A DNA stretch of 64,000 nucleotides, from assembly GCF_051020955.1 (NCBI RefSeq), contig NC_135029.1, positions 4,550,001 to 4,614,000 of the forward strand. Direction: 5' to 3'. Of the stretch, positions 23,582 through 33,791 are shown piece after piece; positions within the stretch are counted from its first letter, which is position 1; each line of letters opens with the position of its first letter. The position numbers were made by a program, and so were the translations under genes. The notes under the pieces are model-generated. The model did no database searches, was not told where the DNA came from, and saw nothing but the letters and a program-made list of their open reading frames with translations. This DNA comes from Megalopta genalis (taxonomy: Eukaryota; Arthropoda; Insecta; Hymenoptera; Halictidae).

Positions 23582-24472
23582 GTTATCATTTATTGAGTCT
23601 ACTTTATCTGATTATTCATCATTAATTCAAATTTTCACAAGTTTCGTTCACCTCGTGCAATATAGCAAACCGACGATGAAGATTTCTTCTAAATCGACAC
23701 GAAAGACTCTTCTGTTAGGGAAATTAATAATGTGTGCTAAATATGTGCTAAACAACGTAGTTGTGATAGAAATCGTATTTGTTTATAGAAATACTATCGT
23801 GTCCAAAAGTAACAGAAATATGTTGATTGATTTGTATTTATTAATTTGTCACCAAAATATGATGAAAAATAACGAATCCGCTGTTCGAATGTTAAATCAT
23901 GAAATAAATGGCTACCCAGTTTTTGTATCTTGCAGCCCGTGCACAGAATTTTACATTGCATAAAGTTCCATGAGGTACTAGACTGCAGATTTTATGAACT
24001 TATGATAAAAATACGTTGATCGAATTTGAAACAGTACATGGATTACAAGAATTTACGATCATCTATGTATAATTAACAAATCACCGAAATTATTAAACAA
24101 AAAACATAGTTTTTATCTTATTCTCGCTTGTTGCAATTTATGAAGAAAGCTTTTACTTATTTTTACTCGCCTAGGCAAAGACTATTACAAAAAGGTAAAG
24201 CAAGTTCATGTAGCAAAGTCTACCGAAATCCGCATAATCTTCCCCGGATTACCTAATATTTCCAGCTAAATCTTCCAGGACAGTCTTGTTTTAACATTTT
24301 TAATCCTTCTCCGTGCGGGCATAGCCGTTGTTCATTTATAATGACGACTAAGCAAATCTGGCACGCGTATCGCGACCCCGTTAATGGACAAAAGGGTAAT
24401 TTGTAATCACTAATTACATCCAGTTAAATCTGACGTGTTCGCCCCGAAACCAACGCTACGTGTGACGTTCTG
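23582..24472. other. Intergenic stretch with a MITE-A left end at 23,979
   Basis: TAGACTGCAGATTTTATGAA is a family A terminus. A possible decayed partner (AAATCCGCATAATC) lies near 24,230. No gene was seen. Confidence 0.4.
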
Positions 24473-24520
<48 letters not shown>

Positions 24521-24535
24521 ACTCACTCTCTCTCT
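24473..24535. repeat. (TC)n microsatellite
   Basis: An almost uninterrupted CT run of about 60 bases with one CACTCA interruption. Confidence 0.93.
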
Positions 24536-24960
24536 CCACCGGGGTTGCAGCCACCCCCGGTCCTAGGCATTTCACCCTGGACCGCCGGAACCCGGTATGA
24601 TTAGTGCGAGCGATAAGTCGAGACGTCTGGCGTATTCTCAGCGCGTTATCTGCCTGCAATTAGTTGCGCGTAACGACGTGTAATTAAGACAAAAAGCTCT
24701 CGAACTGTCCCTTCCACGCAATACACTGTGCCACGTACCGGACCCTTGCACTCTAAGTTGCCTCGCGTCTTTGAAACCCAAAATCGTTACATACCCAAAG
24801 AATTTACCACCGAATTTCTCACCCGATGGTTGCTCAACCTTGACATAACCTTGACATAACCCTGAGGAATTTTACGAATTTTATCAATCGTCCACCGTAA
24901 AATGCTCATGGGAAATTAGAACTGATTCCCCGAAAATTAACTTTCTATAGTTCACAAAGT
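24536..24960. other. GC-rich intergenic island
   Basis: About 24,540-24,780 is GC-rich and lacks any open frame of interest. A short TGACATAACCT word is duplicated at 24,841/24,852. It may be regulatory. Confidence 0.3.
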
Positions 24961-25030
24961 AATTTTACATTTTTAGTAATATTTCAATAAAAAAAAAACT
25001 ATTATATTAAATTATACTTAGAAATAATAG

Positions 25031-25310
25031 AATATTGAAATATACAAATATTTTCTAGGATATAGAAATATACAAATATTTTCTAGGATATAGAAATATA
25101 CAAATATTTTCTAGGATATAGAAATATACAAATATTTTCTAGGATATAGAAATATACAAATATTTTCTAGGATATAGAAATATACAAATATTTTCTAGGA
25201 TATAGAAATATACAAATATTTTCTAGGGAATAGCGGTATGTGAATATTTTCTAAAAAGCAGAAATGCACAAATATTTTTTAGAAAATAGAAGTATACATA
25301 TATTTTCTAT
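25031..25310. repeat. 28-bp minisatellite
   Basis: About seven head-to-tail units of GATATAGAAATATACAAATA plus TTTTCTAG. The central ones are identical, and the array ends in three decayed units (to about 25,310). The near-identity of the central units implies recent expansion. Confidence 0.93.
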
Positions 25311-25765
25311 TATTTCTAATATAGAAACATAGAAATATGGTGTTTTGTTAAGTTTTCACTTGAATGTCACTAAAAATGTAAAAGTTACTTTGGGTTCATA
25401 ATTATTCACATCACTCTATCTACTTATGAAAGTAATAGAAAATTAATTTTTAGCAAATCAGTTTTTTGGGGGTTTTTGTTTAGATATCAGTAACCATGTA
25501 AGAGCTACTTTGAGTCTGTAATTATACATACCACTGTACACGAAGCTTCTCGATTTGTTAAAAATGTGGTACAGTCGATTTGTCTTATTGTATGATGTTT
25601 ATGGTATGACTATGATAATGAATTATGATGAATACGATATTGGATGATAATGAATATGAATTTAAAAGTGAAAAGGAACTTACACAATTTTGGAGTTTTA
25701 TATAAACGTATGAACGAATTAATTTCTTCACGTAAAGAGTATTTCGAAAGTTGAAGTTTATTGTA

Positions 25766-26145
25766 TTAGGTCATTAAGTATGAAATGTCCGATTACCTAA
25801 AGCATCAAGTTTGATATCCGATGTTTCCGATATTTCAATTCGATCGTCCTTTATTTTTTTTTTACAGTAAGAAGGAATACGCCATCTGGCTTTCAGACAC
25901 ACTCTTTTGTTTCTAATAATCTATCGTATTGTCGTCTGAGGGTTAAATATTGTAAGTCATGGATAAGTCAAAAGTTCACGTTATTTTCGAATATGAGTTC
26001 CGTCGTGGAACTAATGCAGCGTAGACAAGTAAGTCGAAATGTTAATGACAAATAGACGTACAGTACGTCGATGATTTGGAAAATTCCGATCTGGAGATTT
26101 TGATATCGAAAATTACCCACGCGGGCGACCTGAGAGCCAAGGCCC
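25766..26145 (+). mobile_element. 5' fragment of a second, decayed mariner
   Basis: A TTAGGTCATTAAGTATGAAA terminus preceded by TA is followed, from a Met codon at 25959, by MDKSKVHVIFEYEFRRGTNA. After a stop and frameshift, RSGDFDIENYPRGRPE follows. These match the start of the mariner transposase and its helix-turn-helix linker (the F.SGDFD.....GRP motif). The catalytic domain and the right end are missing. It is a different subfamily from the copy at 8165, judging by its terminus. Confidence 0.85.
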
Positions 26146-26845
26146 GAGATATTAGAACCCGGATAAAGCTTTACAATTCAATAAGAAAAAATTGTATAGA
26201 GTTTGTAAAACAAAAGTTTATATAAAGTTTTATAATACTTTAGGAAATTGTACGTGCGAATTTTGGCGCATTTCCTGTTTGCACGAGACATAATGCATAG
26301 CACACAACGCGCAGTGATGCGCCCAGGATAATAACGTCGGGTCAAAGTTTACTGAAAAATTAACTTCTGCGTCGATATTTCGAAGGTGAAATCCAGCGGA
26401 ATCGTATTTATGGTAATTTTAAAGTGACAGAATTAATGGCTCTCGATACCGTATGCCAGCCGTGACAAAAATAACGCGAATTTACACAGACGCGTTTATT
26501 ATTTTTCTCTCGGTTAATTTCAGATCAGATATTCACGATAATGTATGTCCGACCATGCGGACGTGCATTAATAATGAATCACGAAGGCGAACGAACATTC
26601 GATGAACTTCATAATTTAACGGGCGAGGAGTGTTTTCGTGAATTTTGTGAGAGATAAAGCGACAGTTATCACGGAATATTCTTCGTTTTTAACGTTTACC
26701 GAATAAATCGCGAACGCACAATGGATGTGACCAGGGATTAAAAATGATTGTAATATCGTATAAATATATATAAAAAAAAGAAATATATATAAATATATAC
26801 AATATTTTGGTTCTTGAAACGCTTACGGGAAAATGTGCTTACCGT
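26146..26845. other. Intergenic, GC-richer 26,240-26,720
   Basis: No coding signature on either strand. A possible conserved non-coding element. Confidence 0.3.
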
Positions 26846-27148
26846 TAGACTGCGAATTTTATATGCATTTATGCTCCTGTCTCACGCAGGAGAACAATTT
26901 GGATAAATGAAAAATAATATTTTGAACTAGTTAAAGTGATTAACATGTTGACTGCCACGGCAACAAGCTCGAAAATTTCATAATTTTAAACGTCAAATTA
27001 AAATTCAAAGTTAAATTGTTTAAGATCAATTACTTAAGATGCAATTGATTTTCATAGAAATAAATTTTCAAATCTGAGAATATGGCTGATGCGGCAGGCA
27101 CAAGTGTTAAATGTAGAACAATTTTTATTTTGCATAAAGATCTATAAG
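26846..27148. repeat. MITE family A copy interrupted by another MITE
   Basis: The left end TAGACTGCGAATTTTATATG and the right end TTGCATAAAGATCTATAAG are 303 bp apart. Subtracting the 163-bp insert and one TTAA leaves about 136 bp, close to the short family member at 11592. It abuts the next family A copy directly. Confidence 0.5.
26944..27106. repeat. TTAA-flanked MITE nested in a family A MITE
   Basis: TTAA lies at 26940 and 27107. The left end CATGTTGACTGCCACGG resembles the CACGTTGA..GC ends at 16564. The reversed right end CACTTGTGCCTGCC is diverged. Confidence 0.5.
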
Positions 27149-27349
27149 TAGACTGTGGACTTTTAGGCAAAATGAAAATTATCATCATCTCTTATATCAA
27201 ACGTAAATTAAATAAAAATGTATTTTTTCTTTCAATGATGTAAACACAGTGAAAGTAATGTTGCAGTATTTTTAAATTCTTCTTTTGTCTTCACTGTTCT
27301 ACGTTTCGTTTATCCATCCTTGTTATAAATGCATAAAATCCGCAGTCCA
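27149..27349. repeat. MITE family A copy
   Basis: TAGACTGTGGACTTTTAGGC to TGCATAAAATCCGCAGTCC, 201 bp. The interior resembles the copy at 23362 over most of its length. Confidence 0.75.
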
Positions 27350-29999
27350 ATTATGAGATTTTATCGATTATTTATAGCTGTTTCAGTCGGAATCGACATT
27401 ATAACGGAGTTTAAAACGGTTATTTTCAGAACATTTTCAATCTCTGTGCACGACGCATCCCAGCAACTTCAAAGGACTGTCACGTTTAAAATATTTATTA
27501 TTTTGGATTCCAAAAATTACTGAGTACCCTTTAAATATTCTAAAATAAGAGCCGACGGCGTTTCTGTTAAAATGATAACTTTATTATTATAACTTATGAC
27601 AAAATGTTGTCCAGCTTTCGTACACATCGAGTGCACAGTGAAGGTTAAAACAGAAGTGTGAGTGAGAAGAGATTCAAACTAATTAATCTAGACACGAAAG
27701 CACATCTTGAAGGGCCTTAAAAAATTTGTTATTTCCCGGTGCTCGGTCGACAAATTAATATCGGAGAAGCCGTTTCATGCTGGATTTCGAGGAATAACGA
27801 ATTCTCTGTGTTGCGTGAATCTGCTTGTTGATTTATTGACAATATGTCACAGCTCGTCTACCGATATTGGATTTTTCTACTCTTTGAGTGGTTGTGTTGA
27901 ACTGATCAGTCTGGGTCAGCAAGTTTTCTATTAAATCTCTCTTTACATTCTTTGCGTTTAATTTTTCAATCTAAATTCATATTTTATTTGTACGTTCTAG
28001 GTCGATAGAATATGCTACGAATTTTTTGGAGATTTCGAGATTACGTTTTGTAGAACGTGATTATACTGAAGTGATCAAAACGTGTTCAGTGAAATCATCG
28101 ACATTAGCGTTGAGCGACAACAGATTCGATGTGTACGTCAGTCTATGATGAAAATATCTTTCAACACTCAATTTGTAATTAATATTGTGTTCGAATTGTT
28201 TAGGAGACGGTTTACTGTATTTATTAGATAGTGATTTCATAGTTACAGAAGTTGCATTGTTAAACTGAAATAAGTACAACATTATTGTAAATCCTCTGAC
28301 GATTAAGGATCTATGTTAACTTTTACTGTCAGCTTTGTTAAATTCTCATTTGATTTTATCGTGTCTAAAAATGAAATTAACATTCGCGTATAGTGAACCA
28401 AAAAGTGTAAATAACTTTTAAGATACAGTCACAGATTTGTTTGCAGAAAGCTGCTACAGTTATTCATCCAAATTGCATTATCAATTTCAAATATTATGGT
28501 ATATAATTTATGAGATTAATTATAGTTTATAAGAATGATAAACCGAAATTTATTTTGACTTTTCGCCATTTTTATTACAATTTTACCATTTTATTTACAA
28601 TTTATTTAACCGTTTCTCTGAAAGAGTTTATAATTTCAATAATTCTGAAATAAAAATTTGTAAAATTGATCATTTTAACTGATATGCTAGTGTTAATGTT
28701 AAAACTAAAATTAAAGTTTTATTCAGACATTACGTGAACAAATGCGTTAATCGCCGTATTCAAGAGATTGTTGGTAAACATTTGTAGTTTGAAACTGTGA
28801 ATTGATGTAATTGTGTGCAAAGAATGGACATCCATGTTAGTTTTACGATCATTTTGGAAGAACACAAAAAGTCGTCGACGGAAGTATAGTTAAATAAGAA
28901 ACCTAAATAAGGGTTAAACAATCTCGCTAAAGAGACGTCATTAAAATATTTAACACAAACCGTACAATTTGTATTCTACAATTATTGGGATTATAAGGAA
29001 ACCACATTTAATAAATTTATTCGTCCCAACATGTACTAATATAAAAATTGGGAAAAATCTAAATAAATTCAATACTGTAATTTGTACAAGGCAACACAGG
29101 CGAGTCACTTTTAACTAGCCGGTAAGGCTAGTATTAAACGAACCGATTAATTTCCAAAAGTTTTACATTTGCACGTGAAACTTGTTACGGCGATCCTCAC
29201 TTTCGTACATTTCCTGGTTCGCGGGGACGATAATCGATAGGTAATTGGGTTCGAACGTAAAGTAGCATGTTGTTTAGTGAACTTTAGCTTTTTTCCAGTC
29301 CGCGTCCAGGGCTGCGAGCCGTAACACCTATTATAAACCTGACTTTAGATTAACATAAGATAATTTAACCAAACACGGCGGAATAACGTTCTCCGTTGTT
29401 TCCGTGACCGAAACAATGCGCTATTAGCATCCCAACGCCATCATAATTATATGCTCGTGAACTCACGCAAGAGCGAGTAACCGTGCCGTTATCTCGGCTA
29501 ATCCTATTATAATTCGTATTAGGTCAGACTGCAAAACCGCTTTTAGCGAAAGGGGCTCGCAGTCCTGCGCCGGCCGCTTGTAAATTTTTATTGACCCACG
29601 CTCGGCCGCAATAAAAGCGTCCATTATCGTTATTAACCGTCACAGCTTATTGCCGTCGTAGTTCTGATTGATTAACACGTTGCTCTCGTAACTCCGGTTG
29701 ACCGGTGTCATTACTATTTCCAACTGCTTCAGCATTGCGGTGTTCCATATAATGCGCTGCGGACGAATTGGTGACTTAGTGAATTCCTAACTGCACGATT
29801 TGGTTCCTCGAGTCGCTGCATTCGGTGCAAGAACCAGTGAAATGGTTTGCTCGCTCGTTTTTAAGCATTCATTTCCACAGGCGACCTTCGTAGTATAATG
29901 GAGAAGCATTGTGTAATTTATTATCCCGTCTGTTCATGAGTCGCGATTATTTAAATATAATCGATTTGCAGAAATGATCGTGGCTTCGAAGATAATAAG
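27350..29999. other. Intergenic; GC-richer island 29,160-29,880
   Basis: The stretch to about 29,100 is AT-rich and featureless. From 29,160 to 29,880 the sequence is markedly GC-richer, yet frames are short and broken on both strands, the pattern expected of conserved regulatory DNA rather than exons. Confidence 0.3.
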
Positions 30000-30190
30000 T
30001 AGACCGCGGATCTTCGGTTACGTGCAGATGTATAAAATGCAAGAAAACGTATAAATTAACAAGGTCTAATTGCATTTTTCTTTTCTTTTTACAGTGAGTA
30101 ATCTTACAGTCTACGAAGGACACTTTTATTTCATTCAAATTTTTGTACAATTACGTGTGAAAATGATACGCATAAAAATTCGCAGTCTGG
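30000..30190. repeat. MITE family A copy
   Basis: TAGACCGCGGATCTTCGG to GCATAAAAATTCGCAGTCTGG, 191 bp, inverted termini. Confidence 0.7.
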
Positions 30191-30679
30191 TAATAAAGTA
30201 GTTTTTTATTATTCATACTATTATTGGAAACATTTTATGAATTTTATATTTATGATTCCACGCTAGCTTTTATGCAACCGACACAGCGTTTCGTAATAGT
30301 CGGATACGCTTGATAATCAACGTGTGAATTGAAACAAACAAATTAATTCAATGTGAAAATATCCGCTAGCATTAAACAATGGATCTACATTCGCTACCCT
30401 CGCTGCAGAAATTTATTACAACACATTAACTATCATAGGTATTAACGAAGGGAAATGAACAGTTAATAACACTTCATTTAATATTTTCATAAAAGTTCAG
30501 ATAGGGAAAATAATATAGATGTAATCTAAGAAAAACACACACACACACACACATATATAAATTTTTTAAACACAGTAACTAATATTCTTTAGAAAGACAT
30601 AATACTTGAAAATAAATAATATTGTTTCTGTAATCAAATTTTATATACTTATATACATATTGTGTTACATAAAATGAAA

Positions 30680-30898
30680 TACAGTAACTTCTCCCTAATT
30701 CGCGCTCAAATTGCCCATAGAAATGGTCAATTTGGGAAGAAGAGATACGATTATTCGAGCCTTGCGGCTTGTTTTTATAGTTACCGATTGCCAACAACTA
30801 TAAAAATGAGACGCAAGGCTCGAATAATCGTATCTCATCTTCCCAAATTGTTCATTTTTGTGCGCAATCTGAACGCGAATTAAGGAGAAATTACTGTA
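30680..30898. repeat. Foldback MITE (family B), best-preserved hairpin
   Basis: TA flanks both ends. The arms of about 102 bases (CAGTAACTTCTCC to TTTTTATAGTT) pair with about 88% identity by eye around a loop of some 13 bases (ACCGATTGCCAAC). Because it is palindromic, nearly the same 70-residue frame reads on both strands (30662-30883 plus, 30695-30901 minus). This is a by-product and not evidence of a protein. Confidence 0.9.
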
Positions 30899-33791
30899 CA
30901 CGCAAAATATGAACGGTTTTCCACGAAACTGTCGACATTCTTCAAATAAATATAATCAACATTTGCAAAATAAATAATACCATTTCACTATTAGTACAAG
31001 TTGAAGGCAATTAGCTGTAAAATGCAGAAACGGCTTGCACTCATTAGCCTCGAAAATGTCCGCCTAAATCGCATTCAGAAAGTGGAGGATCGCCTCGCAA
31101 CCTCTTTGCGAGTAAGACAGAACGAAACGGAACATCCTCGAGCCAGAAGCAAACAAGAGAATCAGGCAACGGCTAGGAACAGCCGGCGAATAAAAAGGAG
31201 CGGCTGTTGCACTAAAAATGTCACAATATTTACACGGATTTAGAGCTTCCCGTAATCGAGCTTAGTTGCCATGGCTGTGTCGGAGAATTTATTTAGCGCG
31301 GTCGGCCAGCAATTTGCCGGTGGAACCTGTTCATGCTCCCGGCAAATATGCAGAAATGCTCGAATAAATAATATCAAAGTGTATTCGGAGGGACCTTGAT
31401 TCATTAAATCCCGGCTTGGATCTCTTAATACGGTTGAAATGGAAAATGTGCAACGAGGTCAAACGTGCCGGTGACCTCGCGGGTTACTTCGGTACCGCGG
31501 GAGTGCATAATCCTTTCGTAATGACGTGCGCGTTTTTAGCTTTAATACAGCTGACACGCCGCAATCATTGCCGGCCGAGGAAGATCTAACCCCCGCACGT
31601 GCACACGCCGCTCACGTTTCGGCTTCGGATTAACGTTCGCCCGACACCGTCGCGCCGATTAAGTTTCGCGAAATGCCGACTTTGTATTTGCCGGATTCGA
31701 CGTGAATCTCTTGCAAAAATATCGAACAGGACAGAGGAGCCAATTAATGTGCCCTGTGGACGGACTTCAGGAGTTCTCGCTACTGAAAACAGCTTTGGCA
31801 ATTTAATTGACATTAACGTGTTTGCAGTAATCATTTTAATGAACTGCAAAAATAGACGAAAACAGACATTCACTCTTAAGTTCATTGTAATATCCGAGTC
31901 TCAGAGTATCACATTTTAATAGTTGCTTTTTGTGTACACAAAGAATAGACAAAACAAAACAAAAATAGAATCAATTTGCCAGCACATTAAAGCGCATAAT
32001 TAAAAATATAAACACTGTATAGAATTGAAGACATGACAATGCGGTTTCTGAACATGAATGTTATAGCATTCACGTCATTTTGCATCACGATGAAAATGAT
32101 TGCTATAGCATTCGCGTTCACGAACACGTTAAGAAATTCCAGATTTTTTTAAATTTCCAATAAAAAAAATATCAAATTTTCTTCGAATATTAGGAGAAAG
32201 AAAAAAAAATTCTGCGTGCCTATAATCTACGATCTACAAAGATCAATCAGTGTGTTTCAGTTTCCGTACCTCATCTCCGAATATCGTGCTTCAGTTATTG
32301 TGCTGCCACCCTGAATATTGATTCGAGCCTTAATAACTGTGCGCAATAAAAATTTAATACTTAACGTACTTACACAAATTTTATTTTCTATAAAAAAAGT
32401 GTAATATCATAAAAGATCACAACAATTTACATTAAAGATGACTGCTTTAATAAAATTTCATGTTTATATTTCATCTCTTTAAAAATATAACGAATAATTT
32501 GGCTAGGTCTGTTTTTTTTAACACGTTAAGTGATGAATATCAACTCGAAAAATTCACAATATCAAAATTAACGATATTAAAGTCATTGAATAATAAAAAT
32601 CGATGAAACCGAAATTAGAAAGTGGAAATTTCCATAGGTAATATTAGTTCAGCTATTTTGTACTCTACAAATCCTAGTAACATTCAACTTGTTCAATATA
32701 CATGTTACGATGAAAATGAATTTCAAAAACCTAGTTAAAAATTAGTGTCACCCATTACGTAACTCACGCGGCACTGAACATGTTAAATATATTGCTTCAA
32801 TTTTGTGGAATTTTTATGGGTACTGGCTCGATTATCAACGTGTCAAAAGCGGTTAAATTAACCTGGTCCAGTTAACATATCAATATCGAAGAATAAATAT
32901 GCAAGCGCAATCCGCATTATGTTTTATACATATAATTCTGTCAGAATTTCATTTATGTACATTTAAATAAACCTGCAAATATTCACGTAATTGTTTCCAA
33001 ACATGTTAATTTTCATTTGCAATTAATTTTGCATGCAATTTATATTGATAAGAAATTAACCGAACGCCAATATTATACAGTAAATACTTGATTCGCAGTC
33101 GGACTGATGCTTTATAATAGGAGTTGTTGAAGTTTGTACAGAAATAAAATTACTTTAAATTTGTCCATCATTCAAATATTTACAAAAATAGTTGCAATAC
33201 CTGTATAAAAAAAAAGAAATTATAACACCCATTCGCCATTTCTCTTCAATCGAGTAAGTTAACAACAAATACAAAAACGCTGTAGTAACAGCTGGTATCC
33301 TCTTCATTAAAATTATTCATTGAACAAGTGATGACATAATTTGTTCACAGCAACGCACGTGTCGCTGTGAATTGAATAATCTTACGTCAATGTTCCGCAA
33401 TCTGAAATGATGTTAGATTCCTCGAATGACCTCCGTAATTACAATTCGTGTCATCAATGTCAATTCGTTCACTCGCGAAAGTTTCTTTATAAAAGCGAGC
33501 TTTCCAATCACTCTTGATAAAACACGACGATATTCAGAAACCTTATTTAGCAAGGCTGCTGGCTGCTGTAAAAATCAACGAGAAACAGAATTTTCCCAAG
33601 CATTCAATCTCCCAAAGCGGGAGCAACTTTTCTCATTTTCGCCGGTCCTCCAGTCACGAATGTGGCCGGGGTCTCGGTAGAATATAATTTATGTATGGCA
33701 ATAAAGCTAGCATTAATGTAAATTACGTTTCACGATAAGCCGTGCTGTGGGAGCCCTCTTAATAAAGAGTTCCTTTGCTTATTAATTTCAG
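30899..33791. other. Intergenic DNA upstream of the LRR exon, probably intron
   Basis: GC-richer at 31,000-31,750 and AT-rich after that. The LRR exon opens with a splice acceptor, so at least its 3' part must be intronic. I could not identify the preceding exon. A TTAACGTGTT word at 31,814 and its inverse AACACGTTAA near 32,125 may bound another TTAA element. Confidence 0.45.
32522..32782. repeat. TTAA-flanked MITE (CACGTTAAGTG ends)
   Basis: TTAA lies at 32518 and 32783. The ends CACGTTAAGTGATG and, reversed, CATGTTCAGTGCCG form an imperfect inverted repeat around 261 bp. Confidence 0.55.

Noticed and set aside
29240..29260. GGTTCGAAC-like B-box word suggesting a tRNA
   Set aside because: No matching A box or cloverleaf arms are found around it. 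No tRNA is supported anywhere in the window.
30662..30901. Nearly identical 70-residue frames on both strands
   Set aside because: This follows directly from the palindromic foldback MITE. There is no independent sign of a protein.
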